The notes: generated by a model not told the origin, from the letters alone. 41,653 nt of DNA from Paracoccaceae bacterium (GCA_026709265.1 JAPOTI010000039.1:1-41653); one strand, 5' to 3'. Numbered from the stretch's first letter, positions 20,501 to 30,241 are shown. Program-made: numbers and translations.

Positions 20501-23500
20501 ACGCGGGGACGGGCCGAGTGGGGGAGTGACTATACGCTGACCTGCCCGCCCGCGGCGACTCCGGACAGACAGACCGGGCGGATTGACATGGACTCTCCCG
20601 GCGCCAAATGCATCAACTTCGACATCCCCACCGGTCAGGCGATGGTGGGCTTCGTCGGACCGATGACCGATCCCTCGGTCACGATGACCCTGACACCGCT
20701 GAAACCGGGTGCCGGCAAGACCATCTCGCTCGGGCTCGCGCAACCGCGCGATTATGGTACGCCCACCGAATGGACGCGCCTCAGTAACGGCGTCAGCACA
20801 TTCAAGATCTTCGCTCCTCCAACCGTTCAGCCTGTCTACCGACTGCGTGTCATGGCGCACTCCGCGGAGGTGATGGAAGGGGACGGGGCCACGGCACGCT
20901 TTTGGGTCAGCCGCGACGCAGCGGATACGAGCCCTGCCAGCACACTGGGTTTTACTGTCAGGGTCACGGAGACGGGCGATGACGGGCAGGATTATGTCAG
21001 CCAAGGGACCGAAGAGCATTTCAACCGCTACCTTGTGGTTTGCGAGGCCGGCACCTACGAATCCGGGCACCGCTGCCATCAGGAAATGCAGAAATATCCT
21101 GGCAAATACCCCGATCCCGGGTCCCTCAATACAAAGACTCGGTTCAGCGGCGGGGGTGTGAGCTACTCGGTCCAGCGGTTCCAGGAGGGTTCCTGGGTCG
21201 AGGTTCCGCTGGTCAACGACGATATCGCCGAGGCGGACGGGGCAGTGACGGTGGCGGTGACGGCTTGGACCCCAGGGCAATACTTTTCCGATCCTGTCAC
21301 CGCCACGGTGCAGGTGCGCGATGACGACGGGCGCGCGGCGGTGCCCTTGCGAGGCGAGGACGGTGGGACGGCGGCCTTTGAGCCGGACGCAGACCTTGTG
21401 GCGGATATCCGGCGATGGCGCGCCGAGACCGACCACGGTCAGGCGCATGTCGACCGCTGGACACGGGTGCTGATCGCGCTCGGGGTGGAGACGGGCAGTC
21501 TCGAGCCGATGTCCTCCACGGAGGCCCAGACCTACGCCGACCGAGGCTGGACACGGTGGAACCGGGTTGTCCCGGAGCTTCAGCGCAAGGAAGCTTTTGC
21601 CTTCATGTCGCCACAGCCGGAGCTGACGGACCTGCAATGGAATATCAGCGCCCGTTCCGTCGCGGAGAGCGGGGATAACGATAACACCCATGGCCTGCTC
21701 TTCAACGGTGACCCGCCCGTGGGCGTGACCGTGCGCTACAGCCTGTCGGGGACGGCGACCTGCGGGGTGGATTACACCATCGCGGGGGCCGACTGTGACG
21801 CGGGCACCGGCAGCGTCACCATTCCGGCAGGCACGGCGGGGGATGAACCCTTCAGGGTTCCGGTGACACTGGTGGATGACGGCCCGGGTGATACTGGTGA
21901 GACGCTCATCCTGACCCTGACGAACCAGCCTGAATATGATCTTGGGTCCATAACAGCGCTGACCTTCACACTCATCGAGGATGGCGGCACAGCGGGTTTC
22001 GAAATCACGGGCATGCCGGAGATCGGTCAGACTTTGACAGTCGGCAAGACTGCCGACGACCCGGATGGCAACGGCAGTGGAAATGTCCACTACACATGGC
22101 GCTTCCGGGCCTCGTCCTCGGAGGCATGGAGCTCTCAGGCGGCGTTATTTCGGGGTTGCAGCGAGGACACCCGTGCCATGACCTGTACGCCGACCCACAG
22201 CAACGAACACCCGACGATCGGCGGCGAGTTCCAGGTTGATGTGATCTACAGTGACGGCAACGGTCTGAGAACCCGAGTGACCACCAACACCATCGGCCCG
22301 ATGCGGAACAGGGCCGGTCTTGCGGTCTCCTCCATCAACGACGCCGAGGGGCGCGAGGGACAGAATATGGAATTCACGGTGAAGCTGTCGGAGCCTGCAC
22401 CGGCCCTGACCTTCGTGTACTTGCAGCCGCGAGAGACTTCCCCGGTCTCGGCAACGGCGGGTGTGGATTTCGAAGACCGACGCACAGTGGTCGTCTTTCA
22501 TCCCGGACAGCAGGAGAAGCCGGCGAGCATCCGGATCTATTCGGATGGGCATGACGACAATGGCGAGACCTTTGAGCTGGTGATCACGGAAGCATGGGCC
22601 AATCTCAATCCCGGACAAGGTGCAACTCAACTGGAGATTGCTGCCGGAGTGGCAGTTGGTACCATTACCAATGAGGGGGCGCTGCCGGGTGCGTATCTCG
22701 CGCGCTTCGGGCGCACGGTGGGCAGCCAGATCACGGGCGTCATCTCCGACCGGGTGCGGGCGACGGGAGAGACGGCGCACAAACCGTGGCTGGAAATCAC
22801 GCTGGGTCGCGAGATGCTTCCGAGAATCGGCTTGGCCCCAATGAAACCCGGCGGTGCACCCGAGGCCACGACAGCGTCCCATCCCGCGAAGGATCCGGGC
22901 GAACTGACACCAGCCGATGCAGAAGATGCACGTATAGCACTGAAGACGGTGGCACGGGCACTCACTGAAACCCGTCAAACAGAAACCCGGACACAGAGAG
23001 AAACCAGCCCGTCCCTGCTGGACTCCCGCCAGACCAGTGACAACACCTCTCGGACTCTGACCGACGAGGAGATACTCCTTGGCACAAGTTTCTTGGCCAC
23101 CCTGCCGAAGAACGAAGGCGGCGGCCAGCTGGCCCTCTGGGGCCGTGTGGCCCATGGCGGGTTTGACGGCAAAGAAAACGCCCCCGGCACACCGATGACG
23201 ATCGACGGCACGGTCACCACGGGCATGCTCGGTATGGACTACACCCGCGAGCGGCTGACCTTCGGGGCCATCCTCAGTCGCTCTGTCGGGGACGGTCGCT
23301 ATGTCGGGGATGGTGACGCGAGTCCAGGCGGCGCCTTGTCCGGCACGGTGGAAAGCCAGTTGACCGCACTCACGCCGTGGGCCGCGTTCAGCACCACAAG
23401 TCGCCTGACAACATGGGCCGCGCTTGGCTACGGGACCGGCGAGATGACACTGACACCGGAAGGCGACGGGAGTATCACCACCGATATCGACTGGCGCATG

Positions 23501-24250
23501 GCCGCGGTGGGTGCACGAGGCAACCTGATGACAATGGAAACCGGCTTCACGCTGGACATGACCTCGGACGCGATGTGGGTGCGCACCACCTCTGATGCGG
23601 CACCCGGTCTTGCCGCCTCCTCTTCCGATGTCACCCGGCTGCGCTTCGGACTTGAGAGTGCGTGGGAGCACGCTTTGGCCTCTGGGAGCACGCTGACGCC
23701 CCGGCTGGAGATGGGCCTGAGATACGACGGTGGAGACGCGGAGACGGGCTTCGGTCTGGAAATCGGCGGGGGTCTGGATTGGACCGATCCGACAAGGGGG
23801 ATCACCCTTGGTCTTGAAGGCCGCACGCTGATGCTGCACGAGGATGGAGGCCTTGAGGATTGGGGGTTCTCCGCCACCTTCGGCTACGATCCGTATCCCG
23901 AGACCAAACGGGGGTTCTCGGCCAGCGTGTCGCGTAACCTCGGCGGCGCATCCTCGGGCGGGGTGGCGGCACTGCTTGCGCCGGAGACGATCCCGGAAGC
24001 GATGGACACCGGCGGAGACGGGGCGTGGTCACAGGAGGCGGCCTACGGAATATCCCGCGGGCGGGGCATGGTGGGCTCACCCTATACCCGGCTTTCGGGC
24101 ACAGGCCGAGTCGAGACCACACGTCTGGGCTACCGGATCGAGCCGGACGCGGACCACGCGGCGGACATGAACGTCGATCTCTGGGCCGAACCGAGAACGC
24201 ATATAAAGGGCGAAGATGCCATGGGAGCGAGTCTGGGGTGGCAGTGGTGA
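17534..24250 (+). CDS. giant Calx-beta repeat autotransporter (surface protein)
   Basis: A 2238-residue predicted outer-membrane passenger-plus-barrel protein. Signal peptide: ATRVLVTTTLLAGALLLGLTAEAQA, cleavage near A74. 76-256: PEP-CTERM-style beta-sandwich (GQSFTTGSNSAGYRLSSV). 262-930: Calx-beta-like repeats with VTEG starts and DND/DDD ends, including a near-identical pair (385-474 and 670-759). 935-1275: two diverged repeats. 1287-1357: helical insert HGQAHVDRWTRVLIALG...YADRGWTRWNRVVPEL. 1366-1483 Calx-beta; 1489-1590 Ig-like; 1596-1714 Calx-beta. From 1717, AYLARFGRTVGSQI leads into a barrel (about 1850-2238) that ends in Trp. The only upstream start is GTG 17534 with a weak site, which gives an unusually long arginine/serine-rich leader; the true start may be lost. 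The gene is GC-richer than its neighbours and flanked by transposase relics. Ligand unknown; adhesion is a guess. Confidence 0.88.
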   Translation: MTRACTTSGVAYRRSHSRKHVSLPRVVLSSVRRAISTSVTARSLGFAHSATRVLVTTTLLAGALLLGLTAEAQAQNRVLVSTIGQANAQDWGSRGSPIASSLGLIDNGQSFTTGSNSAGYRLSSVDIQFGRIATGLTYTASIRQVGTSGPGSVVGTFTTPSFSTTTTNRTLSFAAPAGGITLAASTEYFLVLIVSGTRDSQLTSWRNTESNDEDSSGLSGWTVDNEHIYRSQSGTDQNWRDNLQKSSLKFRLNGEVLIPPGVTTAQPADTTVTEGNSSDTASFTVVLDSQPKQAVTVTVTAAAGLELDGPDSNTTFSSSEGLSFTTDNWETPQTVTLRATNDSTDNPTRREVTVSYTTSSTDNTYNNLTGQAATVTVIDNDPTPVTLARSGTGGIDEGETAEFTVTLSRELVAGEIVDVPLSISGTDVTLDDWSLALKTGVGLNAGVTLTGESTATPRVRFSGARAQTATLVLTAVDDDDREIAETVTVNFGSGARAVTSNLDRVTANIMGTDGTTTAGAPVTIVINPSDAGADSVISIAAPVGDSARVRRNGIQLYNEAEDSITFTVTATPAPIADLTVCLNVMETMADRVLATAEGAKTVTIPAANTATSAMTHTVSWTNTATDERDGHLAVTVVPPSDTTCSQTGYTVSATEASAEIAIVDDDATVVTLARSGTGGIDEGETAEFTVTLSRELVAGEIVDVPLSISGTDVTLDDWSLALKTGVGLNAGVTLTGESTATPRVRFSGARAQTATLVLTADMDTATESAETVTVALGPDGTGTNGFDQTSLGTNVGGGANPASAAANRMFSLMINNVAPPTVSFAAAGVTVTEGERVELIVQLSRARTSDTGVTITTSEGTADSSDYAHDTGSHHVMIAAGKTGATLTIETEDDARHEESEQFTAMITADDLPDGVVLGGTTMVVVTITDDDPTEVTLRLSGVSDISQSRTRSAEELAMDEPRAFTLMLNRDLVVDETVGVPLNIGGTATRGRAEWGSDYTLTCPPAATPDRQTGRIDMDSPGAKCINFDIPTGQAMVGFVGPMTDPSVTMTLTPLKPGAGKTISLGLAQPRDYGTPTEWTRLSNGVSTFKIFAPPTVQPVYRLRVMAHSAEVMEGDGATARFWVSRDAADTSPASTLGFTVRVTETGDDGQDYVSQGTEEHFNRYLVVCEAGTYESGHRCHQEMQKYPGKYPDPGSLNTKTRFSGGGVSYSVQRFQEGSWVEVPLVNDDIAEADGAVTVAVTAWTPGQYFSDPVTATVQVRDDDGRAAVPLRGEDGGTAAFEPDADLVADIRRWRAETDHGQAHVDRWTRVLIALGVETGSLEPMSSTEAQTYADRGWTRWNRVVPELQRKEAFAFMSPQPELTDLQWNISARSVAESGDNDNTHGLLFNGDPPVGVTVRYSLSGTATCGVDYTIAGADCDAGTGSVTIPAGTAGDEPFRVPVTLVDDGPGDTGETLILTLTNQPEYDLGSITALTFTLIEDGGTAGFEITGMPEIGQTLTVGKTADDPDGNGSGNVHYTWRFRASSSEAWSSQAALFRGCSEDTRAMTCTPTHSNEHPTIGGEFQVDVIYSDGNGLRTRVTTNTIGPMRNRAGLAVSSINDAEGREGQNMEFTVKLSEPAPALTFVYLQPRETSPVSATAGVDFEDRRTVVVFHPGQQEKPASIRIYSDGHDDNGETFELVITEAWANLNPGQGATQLEIAAGVAVGTITNEGALPGAYLARFGRTVGSQITGVISDRVRATGETAHKPWLEITLGREMLPRIGLAPMKPGGAPEATTASHPAKDPGELTPADAEDARIALKTVARALTETRQTETRTQRETSPSLLDSRQTSDNTSRTLTDEEILLGTSFLATLPKNEGGGQLALWGRVAHGGFDGKENAPGTPMTIDGTVTTGMLGMDYTRERLTFGAILSRSVGDGRYVGDGDASPGGALSGTVESQLTALTPWAAFSTTSRLTTWAALGYGTGEMTLTPEGDGSITTDIDWRMAAVGARGNLMTMETGFTLDMTSDAMWVRTTSDAAPGLAASSSDVTRLRFGLESAWEHALASGSTLTPRLEMGLRYDGGDAETGFGLEIGGGLDWTDPTRGITLGLEGRTLMLHEDGGLEDWGFSATFGYDPYPETKRGFSASVSRNLGGASSGGVAALLAPETIPEAMDTGGDGAWSQEAAYGISRGRGMVGSPYTRLSGTGRVETTRLGYRIEPDADHAADMNVDLWAEPRTHIKGEDAMGASLGWQW
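18686..18957 (+). repeat. internal duplication, copy 1
   Basis: 272 bases repeated 855 bases downstream at 19541-19812, within the autotransporter. Bases 18725-18957 (233 in a row) are identical to 19580-19812; only five differences occur before that, all synonymous. Encodes residues 385-474. Confidence 0.97.
19541..19812 (+). repeat. internal duplication, copy 2
   Basis: Second copy of the 272-base unit, residues 670-759. The 855-base offset is 285 codons, so recombination between copies would remove or add 285 residues without a frameshift. Confidence 0.97.
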
Positions 24251-24296
24251 TCAGGTTCGAGCACCTTCATCATGTCCGGCGAATGGTGATTTCTTT

Positions 24297-24327
24297 CGCC
24301 CAGGTGCAACCGGGCGCTGCCTGTTTT
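24297..24327 (+). terminator. rho-independent terminator after the autotransporter gene
   Basis: CGCCC (24297-24301), a bulged A, GGT, loop GCA, ACC, GGGCG (24312-24316): an 8-bp GC-rich stem followed by CTGCCTGTTTT. It lies 47 bases after the autotransporter stop codon and faces the right way. Confidence 0.55.
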
Positions 24328-24408
24328 CGACATGACTGGAATCAATCTCAACCCGCCCGCCGCTGAGAAACACCATCAGCATAAAGAGGAGTACAGCCAT
24401 TAGGGCTC

Positions 24409-24645
24409 GTGCGCAGATGCTTTGAGGCTGTCACATTGCCTTTGTCTGACGAAGGAGAGATGTCTCCGATCGGGCATCCAAAGGCGTTTCTGCATTCGCC
24501 CGGGGTTGAGTGTCTTGATAACGTCGACCATCGCTGGCCGATTGCGGCGAAGGCTGACATTGCTGCTGAAACTCTGGGGACTGGTTCAACCGTGACTGCT
24601 GTGGCCAACAGGTATACCGTATCCCAAAAACGTATTTCCCGTTAG
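24409..24645 (+). pseudogene. IS66/IS3-type OrfA (helix-turn-helix) remnant
   Basis: The 3' half of this open frame reads RWPIAAKADIAAETLGTG, then STVTAVANRYTVSQKRIS. This is the helix-turn-helix of small transposase OrfA/TnpA proteins (compare the family pattern RRWS-EEKARIVAETLAPG, SVSAVARRHGVS). The residues before it look random, and the frame stops right after the motif where functional proteins continue into WRR. No partner orf follows; ispZ begins on the other strand 6 bases away. It is a decayed insertion-sequence end. With the relic at 16636 it brackets the autotransporter. Confidence 0.55.
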
Positions 24646-24650
24646 CTCCG

Positions 24651-25277
24651 TCAGACTTCCGAAGACTCTTCCGAAGACGCGGTTCTTTCTTCCTGAGAAT
24701 TCATGACGAAATAGGTATCTGCGACAAAAAAGACCATGGTGAGGACTGGCAATCCAAATGTTTTGAATGACACCCAGATATCGGTCGAAAAGTGACGCCA
24801 AATCAATTCATTCACCACGGCCAGCGCCAGACAAAAGAACACCGTATGGCGCGTCATCATCAACCAGCCCGTCCTCGTTTTGAACGGCAGGGCATCCTCC
24901 AGGGCATACTGCAATGCCGAGCGTTTTCGCAGCAGTCCGGCAACCAGAATTGCGGCAAAGAGCAGATAAATCAATGTCGGTTTGATTTTGAAGAATCGCT
25001 CATCGTTGAACCAGACGGTGAGACATCCGAACACCACGACAAGCACCGTGGTGACCGCCTGCATCTTTGCGATCTGCCCGGTCAACCGCCAGCTTGCCGC
25101 CATGGCGATGACACAAAGCGGGACAAACAGCGCCGTCACCACGATAAATCCGGCATATTCGACGCCGTAGATGGTGAAGGATTCGTCCCTGAGCCACAAA
25201 TAACCCACAAAAAACACGAGGACCGGGCCAAATTCCAGCAGGAACTTCAGCAACTTTGAAATCTCACGCTCGGACAT
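24651..25277 (-). CDS. ispZ: IspZ/YciB, inner-membrane intracellular septation protein A
   Basis: Inner-membrane protein linked to septation and cell-envelope spanning in E. coli (YciB) and other proteobacteria. About 208 residues with five to six membrane segments; the start FLLEFGPVLVFFVGYLWL, the middle FGCLTVWFNDERFFKIKPT and RTGWLMMTRHTVFFCLALAVVNE are the family landmarks. ATG 25277 is chosen because AGGTGGA lies 8 bases upstream and the protein then begins MSEREISKLLKF. It is downstream of ftsY on the same strand (115 bases), a pairing common in alphaproteobacteria. The C-terminus is a charged tail rich in E and S. Confidence 0.93.
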   Translation of the reverse strand: MSEREISKLLKFLLEFGPVLVFFVGYLWLRDESFTIYGVEYAGFIVVTALFVPLCVIAMAASWRLTGQIAKMQAVTTVLVVVFGCLTVWFNDERFFKIKPTLIYLLFAAILVAGLLRKRSALQYALEDALPFKTRTGWLMMTRHTVFFCLALAVVNELIWRHFSTDIWVSFKTFGLPVLTMVFFVADTYFVMNSQEERTASSEESSEV

Positions 25278-25392
25278 GGCAATATTCCACCTGTAACCTT
25301 GACGCTGACTAACACGCACCCATTTGCAGTCAATCCGGACCGCAGCAACAATTTGACAGGCCCGATGAATTCACATGGGCATCACCATGGCC

Positions 25393-26367
25393 CTAATCCA
25401 GTCCCGTCAAAGCGCGCGCAAATTCCTCCGGATCAAATGGGGATAAATCGTCGATCTGTTCGCCGACGCCGATGGCGTGGATGGGCAGGCCGAACTTGGC
25501 TGCCAGGGCCACGAGAATTCCTCCCTTGGCCGTGCCATCCAGCTTGGTCATCACAAGGCCTGTCACATCAGCAATCTCGCTGAAAATCTCCACCTGTGAA
25601 ATGGCATTCTGACCAGTTGTCGCATCCAAAACCAGGAGTGTATTGTGAGGCGCATATGGATCCTTTTTGCGGATCACGCGGACAATCCGAGCGAGTTCAT
25701 CCATGAGATCCTTGCGGTTCTGCAGTCGCCCTGCGGTATCGATCATCAAAAGATCGGTCTGTTCTTCAACAGCACGTTCGATCGAAGAATAGGCCAGCGC
25801 CGCCGGATCACCCCCAGGCTTGGTGGTCAAGACCGGGACACCCGCCCGATCACCCCAGATCTTGAGTTGATCCACAGCTGCTGCACGAAACGTATCGCCG
25901 GCGGCAATCATCACCTGTTTTCCGGCCTCCTGGAATTGGCTGGCGAGTTTACCGATTGTCGTTGTTTTGCCGGAACCGTTCACTCCAACGACAAGAATGA
26001 CCTGTGGTTTTTCGGAGTAGATCGGCAATGGTCGTGCAGATGGCTTGATTATTTGCACGATCTCTTTCGAGATCAATGTCTTCACCTGATGCGATGTCAC
26101 CTTGTCACCGAAACGGTCACTCGCAACATTTGCAGTGACCCGGGAAGCCAAATCCAGCCCCATATCCGACGCAACAAGCAGATCTTCGAGTTCTTCAAGC
26201 ATGGCATCGTCAAGCCGGCGCCCCGGGGGCTTGCCGGTCAGAATCCCAACCAGACCAGTCGAGCCTTCTGCCTTTTCAACCCCATCTTCCATCAGGTCAT
26301 CAATTCCCTGATCGAGCCGCGATGAGGATTTGAACAATCGCTCCCTCAGTTTGTTGAAAAAGCTCAT
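25393..26367 (-). CDS. ftsY: FtsY, signal recognition particle receptor GTPase
   Basis: Membrane-associated SRP-type GTPase; receives Ffh-ribosome complexes and hands them to SecYEG. The N-terminal acidic A domain is very short (about 40 residues), as usual in alphaproteobacteria. The N domain helical bundle spans about 50-115. The G domain has GVNGSGKTT (128-136), DTFRAAAVDQL, DTAGR, TKLDGTAKGG and GVGEQIDDL-PF near the C-terminus. 324 residues. xseA lies 58 bases upstream and ispZ 115 bases downstream, all on the minus strand. Confidence 0.97.
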   Translation of the reverse strand: MSFFNKLRERLFKSSSRLDQGIDDLMEDGVEKAEGSTGLVGILTGKPPGRRLDDAMLEELEDLLVASDMGLDLASRVTANVASDRFGDKVTSHQVKTLISKEIVQIIKPSARPLPIYSEKPQVILVVGVNGSGKTTTIGKLASQFQEAGKQVMIAAGDTFRAAAVDQLKIWGDRAGVPVLTTKPGGDPAALAYSSIERAVEEQTDLLMIDTAGRLQNRKDLMDELARIVRVIRKKDPYAPHNTLLVLDATTGQNAISQVEIFSEIADVTGLVMTKLDGTAKGGILVALAAKFGLPIHAIGVGEQIDDLSPFDPEEFARALTGLD

Positions 26368-26425
26368 CTGTCGAAGCTCTCGGGATCAGCAGACCACATG
26401 AGACAACTGGAATATGCGATCGGCC

Positions 26426-27853
26426 TCAGTCATCATGGATGACATCAACATTGACGCGACCATCGAAAAACTCGATCGCAAGGTGCGTTTGCTGCCGTGC
26501 ACGTATCGACGAATCAATCAATCTGTCGTCACTCTTGATGACGGCATAACCGCGTTTGAGGGTTTGCGTATAACTCAGGGATTCCAAGAGTCTCTCCATC
26601 TCGGCCAGCCTTTGCCGCCGGACAAGCACCAACCCATGACCGGCGGTGGGTAATTTGTCGCTGACTCTTGTCATTTGCATCTGCGCCGATTGTACAGATT
26701 GCTGGACCAATCGCAGATGGTGGCGCCCGGCCAGTGCCGCATAACGTTTCTGGGAGACTGCGATGATCTCGGGTTGGCGAAGTCTTGCAGTCAATCTGGC
26801 CAACCGAAGCTCATTTTCCTGACACCGGCTGCGCATGTTTGATGTGAGGCTTTGGGCCGCATGATCAAGTCGCTGGGCCGGAAAAGCAAACAGGGTTTCC
26901 AGTCGTGGCAGGCCTCTGGTCAAATCCCGCAGCCGTTGCCGACGGTTTTCTGTCTTGCCGGTCAAGGATGCCGTCAATCGCGCCTCGAGGCTCGACAATC
27001 GTGTTGCCAGAATGCGGCGTGCCGGGACGGCCTTCTCAGCGGCAACCGAGGGGGTCGGAGCACGCTGGTCAGCGGCAAGATCGATAAGCGGTGTATCGGT
27101 TTCATGCCCGACGGCGGAAATCAGCGGAATGGAACTCATCGCAGCCGCTCTGACGACGATACCGTCACTGAACCCTGCCAAATCCTCAACCGAGCCGCCA
27201 CCGCGCGCCACAATCAACAGATCCGGGCGGGGAATCACACCGTTGGGATCGAGGGCATTGAATCCACGAATGGCCCTTGCCACCTCGTCTGCACAACTTG
27301 GTCCCTGCGCCGCCACCGGCCACAACAGCACATGACGCGGAAATCGATCGTGCAGGACATGCAGGATATCCCGGATGACTGCACCTCCGGGCGAAGATAC
27401 GACGCCGATGACCGATGGTAGGGTCGGAAGACCCTGTTTGCGCTCGGCATCAAACAAACCCTCGGCCTGTAGCTCGGCTTTGAGCTTTTCAAGACGTGCA
27501 AGCAGGGCGCCTTCACCCGCTGCCTCGAGCTTATCGACGCTCAACTGATAATTTGACTTGCCGGAATAAGCCGTCAGCTTGCCTGTCGCGAGATATTCAA
27601 CGCCGTCTTGCGGCACGATTCCCAATGATCTGGCCCGCCCACGCCAGATCACGGCGTCAAGCTGATGTTGATCTTGAACAAGTTTGAGATAGACATGACC
27701 GGAACGCGGCACTGAAACACCGGAAGCCTCTCCGCGCACGCTGACGCGGGAAAAATTGGTTTCTATGGTGTTTCTGACATGCTGCGAAATCTCGGCAACA
27801 GAAAATTCCGGGACATTGCCCCCGGGTTCTGAAAATTTTGGATCTATCGCCAC
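26426..27853 (-). CDS. xseA: XseA, exonuclease VII large subunit
   Basis: Large subunit of exonuclease VII, which degrades single-stranded DNA from both ends to short acid-insoluble oligonucleotides; works with several copies of the small subunit XseB (not here). N-terminal OB-fold about 10-105 (FSVAEISQHVRNTIE, GHVYLKLVQD); catalytic domain with VVSSPGGAVIRDILHVL, RGGGSVEDLAGF, SAVGHETDTPLIDLAAD and RAPTPSVAAE; then a long coiled coil and the end TLKRGYAVIKSDD. GTG 27853 starts 10 bases after the ferredoxin stop and gives about 475 residues. A TTG at 27892 would overlap the ferredoxin gene. Confidence 0.95.
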   Translation of the reverse strand: MAIDPKFSEPGGNVPEFSVAEISQHVRNTIETNFSRVSVRGEASGVSVPRSGHVYLKLVQDQHQLDAVIWRGRARSLGIVPQDGVEYLATGKLTAYSGKSNYQLSVDKLEAAGEGALLARLEKLKAELQAEGLFDAERKQGLPTLPSVIGVVSSPGGAVIRDILHVLHDRFPRHVLLWPVAAQGPSCADEVARAIRGFNALDPNGVIPRPDLLIVARGGGSVEDLAGFSDGIVVRAAAMSSIPLISAVGHETDTPLIDLAADQRAPTPSVAAEKAVPARRILATRLSSLEARLTASLTGKTENRRQRLRDLTRGLPRLETLFAFPAQRLDHAAQSLTSNMRSRCQENELRLARLTARLRQPEIIAVSQKRYAALAGRHHLRLVQQSVQSAQMQMTRVSDKLPTAGHGLVLVRRQRLAEMERLLESLSYTQTLKRGYAVIKSDDRLIDSSIRARQQTHLAIEFFDGRVNVDVIHDD

Positions 27854-27863
27854 AGATACAGAC

Positions 27864-28741
<878 letters not shown>

Positions 28742-28769
28742 CCGCGCGATCAGAGTACTGATCGCGCGG
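28742..28769 (-). terminator. strong hairpin after degP, probable terminator
   Basis: Perfect 12-bp inverted repeat CCGCGCGATCAG / CTGATCGCGCGG with a 4-base loop, 12 bases past the degP stop. There is no T-run next to it on the minus strand, so it may be a transcript-stabilising hairpin or act with Rho. Confidence 0.5.
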
Positions 28770-28780
28770 CCAAAGATTCG

Positions 28781-30241
28781 TCAACCGGCAACCGGTAGTC
28801 CGACATACCAGCGCTGTTCACCACGTTCGATCAACAGCAAGACTGATTTGCGTCCCGACATCTCGGCTTCTGAAATCGCTTCTGACAATTGATCAATTGT
28901 CTCCAAGGGGGCATAATTGACCTCCAGGATGATATCATCTCTCCGCAAACCCTTATCGGCTGCTGAGGAACCCCCATCGACGCCAAGAATGACGAGACCG
29001 ATAGCGTCATCATCGAGGTTCAGGGATTGGCGTTTCTGCGTATCAAGTTCACCCAGTTCCAACCCGAGTGCGTTTCCTTCCTTCGGAGGCACCACGCGCG
29101 AAGCCGGACGGATTTCCTGACCTTCGACAGCTTCCCGGCTACCAAGCACCAGCGAAAAGTCGACGTGCTCGCCCTTGCGAATGGCTTCGACCCTGACTTC
29201 GGCGCCATCACCCGCGGCCGCGACCTGTCGCAGAAGATCACGGCTATCGCTGATCGCATTGCCGTCGAATTCCGTAATGACGTCTCCAAGCTCAATTCCT
29301 GCGTCCGACGCCGGACCCTCGAGGAGATCCGTAACCAGAACTCCTTCGGCTGATTCCAGCCCGAGGGCTTCGGCAATGTCGGGAGTCATCGACTGCATGG
29401 CAATACCTAGCCAGCCGCGGCGGGTGGTGCCGTATTCAACCAGTTGATCAACAACATCCTTCACCACTGATGAAGCCATCGCAAAATTCAGACCGGAGGA
29501 GGAACCGCCCTGCCGATTACTCAAATAGAGTGTGTTCACGCCGATAACTTCACCGTCCAGATTGAGAAGCGGGCCACCCGAATTTCCGGAATTGATTGCA
29601 GCGTCAGTCTGGATAAATTCATCATAGCCGCCAGACAGTGTCCGGTTGCGCGCAGACACGATCCCCGAGGTCACCGTATAGTCAAGGCCGAGCGGGCTCC
29701 CGATGGCAAGGACGAAATCACCGACGCGCATGGTCTCGCTGTCGCCGAATGACAGCGCAGGCAACGCCTGACCACCTGCATCAATTTTGAGGACTGCAAT
29801 GTCGGTTTTGGGATCCGCTCCGACAAGTTCAGCTTCAAAGGTCTGGGAGTCGGACATCTCGACTTCAATTGATCCTTCATTGTCAATCACTGGTTCCACG
29901 ACATGCGCGTTGGTCACGATATGACCCTCATCACCGACAAAAAAGCCGGAACCGATTGATCGCCCCATTCGCGGTTGACCATTTTCAGGCGGGCGCATGT
30001 AGCGTTCAAAGAATTCCTCGAATTCCTGCGGGACGTTTCTCGACGACTGATTTGTTGGTTGCTCGGCCTCAACAGTGATTCGGACAACTGCGGAAATGAC
30101 CTCTTCAACAATATCACCATACCCGTCATGCGAAGCAACAGGTGCGGCCATGACAGCCGCGGAAAACAGGGCAGCTGTGAAAGCCGATGCGGTTCGGCCA
30201 CGACGCCAAACGGATGAATTCTCACGGGACATGCCAATCAT
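28781..30241 (-). CDS. degP: DegP/HtrA-type (Do family) periplasmic serine protease
   Basis: Envelope quality-control protease that degrades or holds misfolded periplasmic proteins. Signal peptide about 14-37 (FTAALFSAAVMAAPVAS). Trypsin-like domain with catalytic H113 (VTNAHVV), D147 (DPKTDIAVL) and S221 (NSGNSGGPL); first PDZ about 275-370 (RGWLGIAMQSMTPDIAEALGL); second PDZ about 395-480. 486 residues. Start ATG 30241 is supported by AAAGGAG 7 bases upstream. It lies downstream of hflK-hflC-DUF2065, an alphaproteobacterial arrangement, but here a 496-base gap separates it, so it probably has its own promoter. Confidence 0.96.
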   Translation of the reverse strand: MIGMSRENSSVWRRGRTASAFTAALFSAAVMAAPVASHDGYGDIVEEVISAVVRITVEAEQPTNQSSRNVPQEFEEFFERYMRPPENGQPRMGRSIGSGFFVGDEGHIVTNAHVVEPVIDNEGSIEVEMSDSQTFEAELVGADPKTDIAVLKIDAGGQALPALSFGDSETMRVGDFVLAIGSPLGLDYTVTSGIVSARNRTLSGGYDEFIQTDAAINSGNSGGPLLNLDGEVIGVNTLYLSNRQGGSSSGLNFAMASSVVKDVVDQLVEYGTTRRGWLGIAMQSMTPDIAEALGLESAEGVLVTDLLEGPASDAGIELGDVITEFDGNAISDSRDLLRQVAAAGDGAEVRVEAIRKGEHVDFSLVLGSREAVEGQEIRPASRVVPPKEGNALGLELGELDTQKRQSLNLDDDAIGLVILGVDGGSSAADKGLRRDDIILEVNYAPLETIDQLSEAISEAEMSGRKSVLLLIERGEQRWYVGLPVAG

